Assembly: GCA_963696585.1 (NCBI GenBank)
Contig: CAVOKW010000043.1
Coordinates: forward strand, 62,001 to 126,000
DNA length: 64,000 bases
Direction: 5' to 3'
From: Parvibaculum sp963696585
GTDB taxonomy: Bacteria; Pseudomonadota; Alphaproteobacteria; Parvibaculales; Parvibaculaceae
Shown here: positions 26,900 through 36,670 of the stretch, one piece after another
How positions within the stretch are numbered: the stretch's first letter is position 1
Layout: each line of letters opens with the position of its first letter
Notes under the pieces: generated by a model
What the model was told of the DNA's origin: nothing
Seen by the model: the letters and a program-made list of their open reading frames with translations, nothing else
The model's database searches: none
Program-made: the position numbers and the translations under genes

Positions 26900-27859
26900 A
26901 TGCACATATATCTCGATTTCGAGAAGCCGATTGCCGAGTTGGAGGGCAAGGTTCAGGAACTGAAGCTCTTGGCCGCCGAGGATCCGACCGTGAGCATTGG
27001 CGATGAAGTGGCCAAACTTGAGCAGAAGGCCGATCAGCTCCTTCAGGATACCTATGCCTCGCTGACGCCGTGGCAGAAATTGCAGGTGGCGCGCCACCCG
27101 CGACGGCCGCATTTCGTCGATTACATTGAACGCCTGGCCGAAGACTTCGTGCCGCTTGCCGGGGATCGCACCTATGGTGAAGATCGGGCGATTCTGGGCG
27201 GTCTGGGCCGGTTCCGTGGCCGTAGCGTCATGTTCATCGGTCATGAAAAAGGCTCCGACACGCAGAGCCGCATTCGCCACAATTTCGGCATGGCGCGGCC
27301 TGAAGGCTATCGCAAGGCGATCCGTCTGATGAACATGGCCGAGCGGTTCAATATTCCCGTCGTCACACTGGTGGACACATCAGGCGCTTATCCGGGCTCG
27401 GATAGCGAAGAGCGCGGCGTGGCGGAAGCGATTGCGCGCTCGACCGATCGTTGCCTGTCGCTGGGTGTGCCGCTTGTGTCGGTCATCATTGGCGAAGGCG
27501 GCTCGGGCGGTGCGGTGGCGCTGGCTTCCGCCAGTCGCGTTTTGATGCTTGAGCATTCGGTCTATAGCGTCATTTCGCCTGAAGGCGCGGCCTCGATCCT
27601 GTGGCGCAGCTCCGACAAGACGCAGGAAGCCGCGACCGCGATGAAGATCACGGCGCAGAACCTGCATCAGCTCGGTGTGATCGATCGCGTCTTGCCCGAA
27701 CCCATCGGCGGCGCGCATCGCGAATGCATCCAGATGATCAAGGAAACGGGCGACGCCATCAACGAGGAACTCAGGGGCCTCGAAAAGCTCGATGCCGCAA
27801 CGCTGCGCCGTCTGCGCCGCGAAAAGTTCCTCGCCATGGGTCGCGTCGGTCTGGGCTAA
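26900..27859 (+). CDS. accA: Acetyl-CoA carboxylase carboxyltransferase subunit alpha
   Basis: 319-residue carboxyltransferase alpha subunit, which with AccD moves the carboxyl from biotin to acetyl-CoA in the first step of fatty-acid synthesis. It starts MHIYLDFEKPIAELE and has the EGYRKAIRLM, VTLVDTSGAYPG and IGEGGSGGAVALA segments of the family, including the oxyanion-forming GG pair. Length is normal (about 317-320). The ATG at 26900 is used in preference to the in-frame 26828 start. The 3' end overlaps the epoxide hydrolase gene by 4 bp. Confidence 0.96.
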   Translation: MHIYLDFEKPIAELEGKVQELKLLAAEDPTVSIGDEVAKLEQKADQLLQDTYASLTPWQKLQVARHPRRPHFVDYIERLAEDFVPLAGDRTYGEDRAILGGLGRFRGRSVMFIGHEKGSDTQSRIRHNFGMARPEGYRKAIRLMNMAERFNIPVVTLVDTSGAYPGSDSEERGVAEAIARSTDRCLSLGVPLVSVIIGEGGSGGAVALASASRVLMLEHSVYSVISPEGAASILWRSSDKTQEAATAMKITAQNLHQLGVIDRVLPEPIGGAHRECIQMIKETGDAINEELRGLEKLDAATLRRLRREKFLAMGRVGLG

Positions 27860-29070
27860 AGGCCCATATCCTTGATCTTCGCCGCAAAGGCCGACACATC
27901 GGTTGCAAACCCGACCGGGTTTTCAAAGGCGGCGAAGTGACCGCCACGGTCAGGCTGCGACCAATGGACGATGTTGAAGCCCTTTTCCATATAGCTGCGC
28001 GGGCCGAGGCAATAAGACAGCGCTTCGCCGGGAAACCTGGCCATGCCGGTTGGCAGCTCGACCCGCGTGCCCGGTGCCATGCTGGCGCCGCCATCTTCCA
28101 TATAGCCGCGATAGAACCATGTGGCTGTGTTGAAGGTGTCGGTGACGAGATAGATCATGATGTCGGTCAACATCTGATCCTTGGTGAAAGCATTTTCGAG
28201 ATGGCCGGGTTCGTGTGGATGAGGGCGGTTTGTGCCGCGGCGATCTGACCAGGAATGCATTTTCTCGACGATCCAGGCGGCCGCGCCCACCGGGCTATCC
28301 ATCATGGCGTAGGAAAGCGTTTGGGGCTTTGTCATCTGGATTTGCAGATAGGCGCCATCCATGGCGAGGGTTGCGCCTGCGGTTTGTGCCCAAGATTGTT
28401 CCTCGGGCGTTTCGGGCAGGACGGCGGCGCGAAGTCCATGCATGTTGATATGGATCGCCTTGCAGCCACCCTGCTTGTCGGTGCCGTGCAGATAGCCGAG
28501 CCAGCCTGTGACAACCGAGCCCCAATCGCCACCTTGCGCGATATAGGTTTTATAGCCGAGCCCTTCGCGCATCAGCTTGTCCCAGAGGGCGGCGGTATAT
28601 TTTGGCCCGACGGGTTTTTCGGGTTTGCCGGAAAAGCCATAGCCCGGAAGCGAGGGGATGACGAGATCAAGGCCGTCATCGGCCTTGCCGCCGAAGTTTT
28701 CGGGATGGGCGAGGCGCTCAATCGACTCGTAAAATTCAAAGACGGAGCCCGGCCAGCCATGCGTCAGCAACAGGGGTTGCGGCGCGCGGCCAGAGCCCTT
28801 GATGTGAAGATAGTGGATTTCCTGGCCATCAATTGTCAGCTTGAACTGGGGCCAGGCATTGAGCTGCGCTTCGGCTTTGCGCCAGTCAAATGATGTCAGC
28901 CAATAATCGCAGAGCTCGCGCATATAGGTCATGTCGGTGCCATAGGCCCAGCGATCCGCCCCGTCCGCGATCTCGGGCATCTCATGCCATTGATAGGCGG
29001 CGACGCGGGCGGCGATGGCATCGAGCTTCCCTTGCGGAATGGCGATCCTGAATGGTGTGGGCGTAGGCAT
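27856..29070 (-). CDS. Epoxide hydrolase-like alpha/beta hydrolase (EHN domain)
   Basis: 404-residue protein with an N-terminal epoxide-hydrolase domain (about 1-110: FRIAIPQGKLDAIAARV, WHEMPEIADGADRW) and an alpha/beta-hydrolase core. Signatures are the oxyanion HGWPGSVFEF, the nucleophile-elbow Asp in GGDWGSVV, and the PSLPGYGFS segment. It probably opens an epoxide, but the true substrate is unknown; some family members act on juvenile-hormone-like or aromatic epoxides. It is monocistronic and convergent with accA. The fit is good, the biological role is not known. Confidence 0.85.
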   Translation of the reverse strand: MPTPTPFRIAIPQGKLDAIAARVAAYQWHEMPEIADGADRWAYGTDMTYMRELCDYWLTSFDWRKAEAQLNAWPQFKLTIDGQEIHYLHIKGSGRAPQPLLLTHGWPGSVFEFYESIERLAHPENFGGKADDGLDLVIPSLPGYGFSGKPEKPVGPKYTAALWDKLMREGLGYKTYIAQGGDWGSVVTGWLGYLHGTDKQGGCKAIHINMHGLRAAVLPETPEEQSWAQTAGATLAMDGAYLQIQMTKPQTLSYAMMDSPVGAAAWIVEKMHSWSDRRGTNRPHPHEPGHLENAFTKDQMLTDIMIYLVTDTFNTATWFYRGYMEDGGASMAPGTRVELPTGMARFPGEALSYCLGPRSYMEKGFNIVHWSQPDRGGHFAAFENPVGFATDVSAFAAKIKDMGL

Positions 29071-29209
29071 GTGCGCTCCCCGCGATCTGATTTTGTTGCG
29101 GATATTATGACGGCGTGCGCTGCAAGCTCAATCAGATTGATGCTTGCGTCTTGCGTGATTGCGCCCGGCAACACGGCTCTCTAAGCTCGAATGAAAACGG
29201 GAGGGGTTC

Positions 29210-30544
29210 ATGAGCGATAAGCCGGATAACGGTGCCATGACAATGACACCAGCAACAACCACAGGGGCACCGGCGCCGTCGGCTGCCTTTTATCGGCACT
29301 ATGCCTTGTTCCTGCTGGTGCTGGCTTACACGTCAAGCCATGTCGATCGAAACATTGTCGGCATTGTTTTGCAGCCGATCAAGGCCGAGCTTGGTGCCAG
29401 CGACACGGCGATGGGCTTTCTGGGTGGCTTTGCCTTTGCCCTGTTTTACGCGACGCTCGGCATGCCGATTGCGATGTGGGCGGATCGCGGCAAGCGACGC
29501 GATATCGTCGCGCTGTCGATTGCGATCTGGTCTGCCATGACGGCGCTTTGCGGCATGGCGCAGAATTTCATGCAATTGGCGATTGCGCGCGTTGGCGTCG
29601 GCATTGGTGAAGCCGGTTCCAGCCCGCCCTCGCATTCGATGATTGCCGACCTCTATCCGCGCAAGCAACGCTCGACCGCCATGGCGATCTATTCGCTCGG
29701 CGTTTATTTCGGCGTGATGATCGGTTTTGTCGTCGGTGGCTATGTGGCGCAGGATTATGGCTGGCGTGCGACTTTCTTTGTGGTTGGTCTGCCCGGCCTG
29801 CTGATTGCATTGCTGGTGCGCTTCACCTTGCGCGAGCCGATGCGCGGTGCATCCGATGGCGTGGTACATGATGCTGAGGCGCGAGCGAGCGTGAAAGAAG
29901 TGTTCCGGCATCTGTGGTCGACGAAATCGGCGCGTCACGTTGTGATCGGCGTGACGCTCGTTTCCTTTGTCGGCTATGGCGGTTTGGTCTGGGGTCCGTC
30001 CTATCTTTTCCGCACCCATGGGCTGACGCCGAAAGAGGCCGGATTGTTTCTGGGGCCCGTGGCGGGGCTGGTCGGCGGCTGCGGGGCGCTGCTTGGCGGT
30101 TTCCTGTCGGATTATCTCGGCAAGCGCGACATGCGCTGGAATGCCTGGGTGATTACTGTTTCCAAAATACTGGCGGTGCCGTTTTTCATCACCTTCTACA
30201 CGGCAAGCGACATCTCGACCCTGTTTATTGCCTATGCCGGCTCCACGGTGCTGGGGGCGTTTTATCTGGGGCCGAGCTTTGCCATGATCCAGAGCCTGAC
30301 ACCGCTGCATATGCGGGCCAGCGCCTCTGCGGTCATGCTCTTTGTGCTGAATATCGTCGGACTGGGCTTTGGTCCGCAGGCCGTGGGGCTGTTTTCCGAC
30401 TGGCTGACGCCGAGCTATGGGGTGGATGGATTGCGCTATGCGCTGTTCGGGACAGCCTTTCTGGGATTATGGGCGGCGTTCCATTATTACCTTGCCGGCC
30501 GCAGCTATCAGGCTGATCTCGCAGCGATGGGACATCAAGGCTGA
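29210..30544 (+). CDS. MFS transporter (sugar-phosphate/aromatic acid type)
   Basis: 444-residue protein with twelve predicted helices. The SHVDRNIVGIVLQPIKAELGASDTAMGFLGG start, the loop WADRGKRRD (the conserved inter-helix 2/3 motif) and RVGVGIGEAGSSPPSHSMIADLYP (helix 5 region) match the MFS spinster/ACS-like branch. Substrate unknown. The ATG follows GGGAGGGG. It diverges from the epoxide hydrolase by 139 bp, and the neighbourhood could mean catabolism of an organic compound, though this is inference. A bidirectional terminator separates it from secA. Confidence 0.88.
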   Translation: MSDKPDNGAMTMTPATTTGAPAPSAAFYRHYALFLLVLAYTSSHVDRNIVGIVLQPIKAELGASDTAMGFLGGFAFALFYATLGMPIAMWADRGKRRDIVALSIAIWSAMTALCGMAQNFMQLAIARVGVGIGEAGSSPPSHSMIADLYPRKQRSTAMAIYSLGVYFGVMIGFVVGGYVAQDYGWRATFFVVGLPGLLIALLVRFTLREPMRGASDGVVHDAEARASVKEVFRHLWSTKSARHVVIGVTLVSFVGYGGLVWGPSYLFRTHGLTPKEAGLFLGPVAGLVGGCGALLGGFLSDYLGKRDMRWNAWVITVSKILAVPFFITFYTASDISTLFIAYAGSTVLGAFYLGPSFAMIQSLTPLHMRASASAVMLFVLNIVGLGFGPQAVGLFSDWLTPSYGVDGLRYALFGTAFLGLWAAFHYYLAGRSYQADLAAMGHQG

Positions 30545-30566
30545 ACGAGGGGATTCCAGAGAGAAA

Positions 30567-30605
30567 CAAAAACGCCTGCCTCGATTTCCAAGGCAGGCGT
30601 TTTCA
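30567..30605. terminator. Bidirectional terminator between the MFS gene and secA
   Basis: Stem AACGCCTGCCT (30571-30581) / AGGCAGGCGTT (30591-30601) with a 9-base loop, flanked by A- and T-runs, so it can end both convergent transcripts. Confidence 0.85.
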
Positions 30606-30623
30606 ATTGATGCATTGGTCCTG

Positions 30624-33341
30624 CTAACTCAGCGCGCCGTGGCAATGCTTGTATTTCTTGCCTGATCCGCAAGGGCAGGGCGAATTGCGCGCGACCTTGC
30701 CCCAGGTCTCGGGATTGTCGGGATCAGCGGGGACGCCCGCATCATTGCGCATGGGGCGCAGCACGGCCGGACCATCCGACATTTCCTCTTCGCCGGTCAG
30801 CGGATCAAGATGATGGGCATGCATTTCCGGCATCTGTTCATCTTCGAGGCGTGGCGCCTGCGTGACGAACTGGGCATGGGCGAGCTGGCGCGTCACATCC
30901 ACACGAAGCCGCTGCAGCAGCTTTTCAAAGAGCTCGAAGGCTTCGCTCTTATATTCGTTGAGCGGGTCGCGCTGGCCATAGCCCCGCAGGCCGACAGCCT
31001 GACGCAGATAATCCAGCATCATCAGATGCTCGCGCCAATGCAGATCGAGTGTCTGCAACAGAACGGCCTTTTCGATCTGCCGCATCGTGTCGGGGCCAAC
31101 CTGTGCCGCCTTGGCGGCCATGTTGCGCTCGGTCTCGGCATAGAGGCGCTCGCGGATTTCTTCATCCGCAATGCCTTCTTCGGCGGCCCAGTCTTCGAGG
31201 GGCAATTTGAGGCCGAGTGCGTTTTCGACTTCTTCCTTGAGGCCGGCAATATCCCACTGTTCGGCATAGGCGCGTTCGGGGATGTGGGCGCTGACAAGCT
31301 CATCGACGACCTGACGTGACATGTCGGCGACGGTCTCGTTGACATCATTGGATCGCATCAATTCGATGCGCTGCTCAAAGATCGCGCGGCGCTGATCGTT
31401 CATGACATTGTCGTATTTGATCAGGTTTTTGCGAATGTCGAAGTTGCGCGCTTCAACCTTCTGCTGGGCCTTTTCCAGCGCCCTGTTGATCCAGGGATGG
31501 ATGATGGCTTCGCCTTCCTGCAGGCCAAGTTTTTGCAGCATCCCGTCCATGGTGTTGGTACCGAAGATGCGCATGAGATCATCGTCAAGCGACAGGAAGA
31601 ACTTGGAGCGGCCCGGATCGCCCTGACGACCGGATCGGCCCCGCAACTGATTGTCGATGCGGCGGCTTTCATGGCGCTCGGTCCCGATCACGTAAAGACC
31701 ACCGGCGTCGAGGGCTTTCTGCTTTTTTGCGGCGAGGTCGGCCTTGACCTCTTCAATCTTGCGCGCGAGAAGGGCTGGATCTTCGATGCCTGCGGTTTCA
31801 TCAGCCAGACGCATTTCAAGATTGCCGCCGAGCTGAATGTCGGTGCCGCGGCCTGCCATATTGGTGGCGATGGTGACGGCACCGGGCACACCGGCCTGTG
31901 AAATGATATGGGCTTCCTGCTCGTGGTAGCGGGCATTCAGCACATTGTGCTTGATCTTCTTTTTCTTGAGCGCTTCGGAAAGCTGCTCCGACTTGTCAAT
32001 CGAGGTGGTGCCGACCAGAACCGGCTGACCGATCTTTATGCATTCCTCGATTTCGAGAATGATGGCATTGAACTTTTCGCGGCCCGAGCGATAGACCTCA
32101 TCATCGGAGTCAATACGCGCGACGTCGCGGTTGGTCGGGATTTCGAGCACTTCGAGACCATAGATGTCGAGAAATTCATCCGCTTCGGTCAAGGCCGTGC
32201 CGGTCATGCCGGCGAGCTTGTCATACATGCGGAAATAGTTCTGGAAGGTGATCGAGGCCAGCGTCTGGTTTTCCGGCTGGATCGCCACGCGCTCCTTGGC
32301 TTCAAGCGACTGGTGCAGGCCATCGGAATAGCGGCGGCCTTCCATCATGCGGCCTGTGAATTCGTCGATGATGACGACCTTGTCACCCTTGACGATATAG
32401 TCCTTGTCGCGCTGGAAGAGCTTGTGCGCGCGCAAGGCGTTGTTGACATGGTGAACGATGGTGATGTTTTCGATGTCGTAGAGTGAGCCTTCCGCCAGCA
32501 CGCCGCGTTCGCGCAGGATGGTCTCGACCTTTTCATTGCCTTCTTCGGTCAATGTGACCGTGCGCTGCTTTTCGTCGAGTTCGAAGTCGGCTTCCCCGAT
32601 GAGCGGGATGATGTCGTCGACAGTGAGATAGAGGTCGGACTTGTCGTCGAGCGGGCCGGAAATGATGAGCGGGGTGCGGGCTTCGTCGATCAGGATCGAG
32701 TCAACTTCGTCGACGATGGCGAAATGATGGCCCCGCTGCACCATGGCAGAGAGCTGGTATTTCATGTTGTCGCGCAGGAAGTCGAAACCCAGCTCATTAT
32801 TGGTTGCATAGGTGATGTCGGCGGCATAGGCCGCCCGGCGCTGGTTGTCATCAAGGCCATGCAGGATGACGCCGGTTTCCAGACCCAGGAAGCCATAGAC
32901 CTGCGCCATCCATTCGGCGTCGCGCTTGGCGAGGTAATCATTGACCGTGACGACATGCACGCCCTTGCCGGGCAGGGCGTTGAGATAGGTGGCGAGTGTG
33001 GCAACGAGCGTCTTGCCTTCACCGGTCTTCATTTCGGCGATACGGCCATCATGCAGGACCATGCCGCCGATGAGCTGCACATCATAATGGCGCTGGCCGA
33101 GCGTGCGCTTGGCCGCTTCGCGGACCACGGCAAAGGCTTCGGGGAGGAGATCGTCCGTGGTTGCGCCGTCAGCCAGTCTGGCGCGGAACTCAGCCGTCCT
33201 GGCGCGCAGGGCGTCGTCGCTCAGCACCGAGATTTCCGGTTCCAGCGCGTTGATGACCTCAACACGCGCCTTGTAAGCCTTGATCTTTCGGTCGTTGGAA
33301 GTGCCGAAAAGACGCTTGGCGAGGGCGCCCAAGCTTGCCAT
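30624..33341 (-). CDS. secA: Preprotein translocase ATPase SecA
   Basis: 905-residue motor of the Sec pathway. It has MKTGEGKTLVATL (Walker A), VDEVDSILIDEARTPL (motif II region), the GRGTDIQLGG and GRSGRQGDPG motifs of the second nucleotide-binding fold, and the C-terminal zinc-binding CPCGSGKKYKHCHG that contacts SecB. SecA pushes unfolded preproteins through SecYEG. The ATG follows an AAAGGAATG site. A GC-rich hairpin at 33366-33390 lies in its leader. Length is normal. Confidence 0.97.
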   Translation of the reverse strand: MASLGALAKRLFGTSNDRKIKAYKARVEVINALEPEISVLSDDALRARTAEFRARLADGATTDDLLPEAFAVVREAAKRTLGQRHYDVQLIGGMVLHDGRIAEMKTGEGKTLVATLATYLNALPGKGVHVVTVNDYLAKRDAEWMAQVYGFLGLETGVILHGLDDNQRRAAYAADITYATNNELGFDFLRDNMKYQLSAMVQRGHHFAIVDEVDSILIDEARTPLIISGPLDDKSDLYLTVDDIIPLIGEADFELDEKQRTVTLTEEGNEKVETILRERGVLAEGSLYDIENITIVHHVNNALRAHKLFQRDKDYIVKGDKVVIIDEFTGRMMEGRRYSDGLHQSLEAKERVAIQPENQTLASITFQNYFRMYDKLAGMTGTALTEADEFLDIYGLEVLEIPTNRDVARIDSDDEVYRSGREKFNAIILEIEECIKIGQPVLVGTTSIDKSEQLSEALKKKKIKHNVLNARYHEQEAHIISQAGVPGAVTIATNMAGRGTDIQLGGNLEMRLADETAGIEDPALLARKIEEVKADLAAKKQKALDAGGLYVIGTERHESRRIDNQLRGRSGRQGDPGRSKFFLSLDDDLMRIFGTNTMDGMLQKLGLQEGEAIIHPWINRALEKAQQKVEARNFDIRKNLIKYDNVMNDQRRAIFEQRIELMRSNDVNETVADMSRQVVDELVSAHIPERAYAEQWDIAGLKEEVENALGLKLPLEDWAAEEGIADEEIRERLYAETERNMAAKAAQVGPDTMRQIEKAVLLQTLDLHWREHLMMLDYLRQAVGLRGYGQRDPLNEYKSEAFELFEKLLQRLRVDVTRQLAHAQFVTQAPRLEDEQMPEMHAHHLDPLTGEEEMSDGPAVLRPMRNDAGVPADPDNPETWGKVARNSPCPCGSGKKYKHCHGALS

Positions 33342-33654
33342 GAGATCACATTCCTTTTGCGGTGCGCGCCCGGAGAAAAACGGCGGGCGCGGTCCCTTGG
33401 CGCACCTTCAACGGATGGAGGCGAGCCGGACCCGCGGTCCAAAAGACTGAGGAGATGTAAGGGGGGTGCGGCCCCTTGTCAATGAAAGCGCCGCGGATAT
33501 GACGCCACATTGCAGGCTTTGGCCGCCTGTCCTTTCAGTAATGGTGCCGATCTTGTAGGGTGCGCTCCCGGCAGCCATCATCACGCCACAGATATTCGTT
33601 AATCAGGCCCCATTCGAAGCCTCATGCTTCGCTCCGCGTCACAGGAAAGCCATA
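33342..33654. promoter_or_regulatory. Divergent region secA / parvulin
   Basis: 313 bp without a gene. It holds a stem GCGCCCG (33366-33372) / CGGGCGC (33384-33390) in the secA leader and a short GGAC...GTCC dyad near 33428-33440. No clear riboswitch was recognised. Confidence 0.35.
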
Positions 33655-34623
33655 ATGCGCCCGACCTCTCCCCTGATCGTCTCGACCCTTGCCCTGGCTG
33701 TTTTTGGCCTTGGTTTTGCCGCTGCCCGGCTGCCTCTGGGGGCGACGCCAGCATGGGCCGCGGAGACGGCAGCGCCGACCCCTGCCGCCTTTGCGGCGGA
33801 AGCGGGCGACGATACGGTGGTGGCCCGGGTCAATGGCTCACCGATCAAGTTTTCAGACATTTCGCTCGCTGATGAAGAAATGGGTTCACAGCTTGCCCAA
33901 CTGCCGGAAGAAATGCGCTTCCAGTATATTCTCAGTATGCTGATCGATCGGCGGATCGTGTCGCTTCAGGCCAAGGCCAAGCAGTTTCAGGATGATCCGG
34001 AAGTGAAGGCACGCGAGGCCTATTACAATGAAAAAGCCATGCGCGATGTTTACTGGGTGCATTTGATCAAGGAAAAGGCGAGCGAAAAGGCCATCAGGGC
34101 CTATTACGACGAGAAGGTTGGCAAGATGCCTGACGAGATGGAAGCCCACGCGGCGCATATTCTCGTGCCGACAAGGGCTGAGGCTGACAAGGCGGAAGCC
34201 GAGCTGAAAGCCGGGGCAAAATTTGCCGATGTCGCCAAGAAATATTCCAAGGATTCAAGCTCGACTGAAGGTGGCGATCTTGGCTGGTTCAAGAAGGGCG
34301 ATGTGGTGCCCGAGTTTGGCGATGCGGCTTTCAAGCTGAAACCGGGCGGCATTTCCGCACCGGTGCAGACCCAGTTTGGCTGGCATGTGATCCGTCTGGA
34401 AGCGACACGCAAGGCCGCCAAGCCGAGCTATGAGCAGGCGCATGACGACATGCTTCGCCAGCTGGTGCGGGACGAAGGGCAGAAGCTGATCGAGACATTG
34501 CGCAAGACGGCAAAGATTGACATTGTCGGCGCCGACGGCAAGCCCCTGCCGCTTGCGCCGGCAAGCGAGGCCAAGCCTGCCGCCGCGCAGCGACCGGAGC
34601 TTGCTCCGGCCCCTGTCCCGTAA
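33655..34623 (+). CDS. Parvulin-type peptidyl-prolyl isomerase, exported
   Basis: 322-residue protein with a signal sequence (SPLIVSTLALAVFGLGFAAARL) and a cleavage-like ATPAWAAE. It resembles PrsA/SurA-type foldases: an N-terminal helical domain with ARVNGSPIKFSDISLADEE, then the parvulin domain (about 155-255: HAAHILVPTRAEAD, SSSTEGGDLGWFKKGDVVPEF, QTQFGWHVIRLEA). It would assist folding of exported proteins in the periplasm. The ATG at 33655 follows AGGAAAG. An Ala/Pro-rich tail ends the protein. It lies 35 bp before argJ, but a functional link is unlikely. Confidence 0.92.
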   Translation: MRPTSPLIVSTLALAVFGLGFAAARLPLGATPAWAAETAAPTPAAFAAEAGDDTVVARVNGSPIKFSDISLADEEMGSQLAQLPEEMRFQYILSMLIDRRIVSLQAKAKQFQDDPEVKAREAYYNEKAMRDVYWVHLIKEKASEKAIRAYYDEKVGKMPDEMEAHAAHILVPTRAEADKAEAELKAGAKFADVAKKYSKDSSSTEGGDLGWFKKGDVVPEFGDAAFKLKPGGISAPVQTQFGWHVIRLEATRKAAKPSYEQAHDDMLRQLVRDEGQKLIETLRKTAKIDIVGADGKPLPLAPASEAKPAAAQRPELAPAPVP

Positions 34624-34658
34624 GTTTCTGAAGCCCCATTCGCCAGAAAGCACGCGCC

Positions 34659-36110
34659 ATGAAGACCGCGGTGAAAGCAAAGCGCAAGCCAAGCCCGAAG
34701 GCCAAGGCAAAACCAAAGCCGAAAGCCAAACCCAAGACGGGATCCCACAGCAAGGCCAAGCTGCCGCGCGCGGCGCGCAAGACGACGGCGGCAAAACCCG
34801 TGGCGGCTGCCAAGCCAAAGGCCAAGACAAGGGCCAAACCTGTGGCGAAGGCAAAAGTGGCGGCGAAGGCCGGCCATAAAGTCTCGCCGCTTGCGCCCAA
34901 GACCCATGCCGCGTTGCCCGCCATCGGCGGCGTCGAGATCGGCACGGCAGAGGCGGGCATCAAATACAAGGGCCGCACCGATCTGCTGGTCGTGCGCATG
35001 GCGGAAGGCACGCAGGTTGCGGGTGTTTTCACGACCTCGAAAACGGCCTCGGCCCCGGTTGAGTGGTGCCGTTCCAATATCACGGATGGCGGCATGGGCC
35101 GGATGCTGGTTGTAAACTCCGGCAATTCCAATGCCTTTACCGGCAAGCTTGGCGTTGCCACTGTCAAGGCGACGGCAGCGGCAGCGGCGCAGGCTGGTCA
35201 CTGCCGCCAGAAGGATGTGTTCATCGCCTCAACCGGCGTGATCGGTCAGCCCATGGATGCCGCGCCTATCGTTGCGGGCATCGAGACCGCGCTTGCCGCC
35301 GCAACGGCGGATAATTGGGAATCGGCTTCGCGCGCCATCATGACGACCGACACCTATCGCAAGGTCGCCACACGCAAGGCGATGATTGGCGATCGCGAAG
35401 TCACGATCAATGGCATCGCCAAGGGATCGGGCATGATTGCCCCCGATCTGGCGACCATGCTGGTCTTCATTTTCACCGATGCGGCTGTGTCGAGTGCCGT
35501 GCTGCAAACGCTTTTGCTGCTTGGCACGCGTGACAGCTTCAATGCGATCACGGTTGATAGCGACACCTCGACGAGCGATAGCGTGCTGCTTTTTGCGACC
35601 GGCGCGGCGATGGAAGGTGCCGAGCCTGTCACACGGGCGGGCGATCCGCGGCTGCGCGAGTTCCGCAGGCAGCTTGACGATCTGATGCTCGATCTCGCGC
35701 ATCAGGTGGTGCGTGATGGTGAAGGGGCGACCAAGTTCATTCGTGTAAGTGTGTTCGGCGCGGCGAGCCATCAGGCCGCCAAGCGAATCGCCATGTCAAT
35801 TGCCAATTCACCGCTCGTCAAAACAGCCATTGCCGGCGAAGACGCCAATTGGGGTCGTGTTGTCATGGCGGTCGGCAAATCGGGCGAGGCGGCGGATCGT
35901 GACAAGCTCGCCATTCGCATGGGCGGCATTGATGTCGCCAAAAACGGCATGGCGGTGCCCGGCTATGAGGAAGCGCCCGTGGCGGCGCATATGAAGGGCC
36001 AGTCGATCGACATTGAGGTTGATGTTGGCGTGGGCAAAGCGGGCGCGACAGTTTGGACCTGCGATCTCACCTATGATTACATCCGCATCAATGCGGATTA
36101 TCGCAGCTAA
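34659..36110 (+). CDS. argJ: Arginine biosynthesis bifunctional protein ArgJ with lysine-rich leader
   Basis: 483-residue frame. The homologous part starts near residue 73 (VSPLAPKTHAALP) and shows the family features: GIKYKGRTDLLVV, NSGNSNAFTGK, and the autocleavage region KGSGMIAPDLATML with the Thr nucleophile. ArgJ transfers acetyl from N-acetylornithine to glutamate and can make N-acetylglutamate from acetyl-CoA. The first 70 residues are almost only Lys, Ala, Pro and Arg, like a histone-H1 or AlgP tail, and are not usual in ArgJ. A GTG at 34857 with GAAGG before it would give a standard 417-residue protein, so the tail may or may not be translated. It follows the parvulin gene by 35 bp. 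Confidence 0.92.
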   Translation: MKTAVKAKRKPSPKAKAKPKPKAKPKTGSHSKAKLPRAARKTTAAKPVAAAKPKAKTRAKPVAKAKVAAKAGHKVSPLAPKTHAALPAIGGVEIGTAEAGIKYKGRTDLLVVRMAEGTQVAGVFTTSKTASAPVEWCRSNITDGGMGRMLVVNSGNSNAFTGKLGVATVKATAAAAAQAGHCRQKDVFIASTGVIGQPMDAAPIVAGIETALAAATADNWESASRAIMTTDTYRKVATRKAMIGDREVTINGIAKGSGMIAPDLATMLVFIFTDAAVSSAVLQTLLLLGTRDSFNAITVDSDTSTSDSVLLFATGAAMEGAEPVTRAGDPRLREFRRQLDDLMLDLAHQVVRDGEGATKFIRVSVFGAASHQAAKRIAMSIANSPLVKTAIAGEDANWGRVVMAVGKSGEAADRDKLAIRMGGIDVAKNGMAVPGYEEAPVAAHMKGQSIDIEVDVGVGKAGATVWTCDLTYDYIRINADYRS

Positions 36111-36202
36111 AACGTCAGTATTTCGGGCCGGATTTACTCATTCTTAGGCAAGAAGGGCGATTTCGGGCCGAGGAAATCATTCTTTCACCTTCAGGGGTCA
36201 GC

Positions 36203-36649
36203 ATGACGGACGAGGGCAAGGGATTGTCGTTACAACAGGATGGGTCAGGGCGACGCATCATCCTTGTGGCGGCCTGCGCTCTTGTCGATACCGATGGTCG
36301 CGTTCTGCTGGCACAACGCCCGCCGGGCAAATCGCTGGCAGGTCTTTGGGAATTTCCCGGCGGGAAGGTGGAAACAGGCGAGACGCCTGAGGATTGCCTG
36401 ATCCGCGAGCTCAAGGAAGAAATCAGTATCGACGTTGCCAAGGCCTGTCTCGCGCCTCTCACTTTTGCGAGCCATGCCTATGATTCGTTTCATCTGTTGA
36501 TGCCGCTTTTTGTGTGTCGGCGCTGGCAGGGTGTTGCAAATGCGCTGGAAGGGCAGACCCTTGCCTGGGTATTGCCCAACCGGATGCAGGACTATCCGAT
36601 GCCACCGGCGGACGAACCCTTGGTGGCTGTGTTGCGCGATCTGTTGTGA
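36203..36649 (+). CDS. mutT: Nudix (deoxy)nucleoside triphosphate pyrophosphohydrolase, MutT-type
   Basis: 148-residue protein with the Nudix box GGKVETGETPEDCLIRELKEE (read with the Gly, Glu and REL..EE residues in place). MutT removes 8-oxo-dGTP from the pool and so prevents A:T to C:G changes. Length fits the family; the ATG follows AGGGG. It is followed by a small pilin gene 21 bp later. It could equally be a related housekeeping Nudix enzyme. Confidence 0.88.
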   Translation: MTDEGKGLSLQQDGSGRRIILVAACALVDTDGRVLLAQRPPGKSLAGLWEFPGGKVETGETPEDCLIRELKEEISIDVAKACLAPLTFASHAYDSFHLLMPLFVCRRWQGVANALEGQTLAWVLPNRMQDYPMPPADEPLVAVLRDLL

Positions 36650-36670
36650 TTGGCTGGACGGAGCTGGGCT

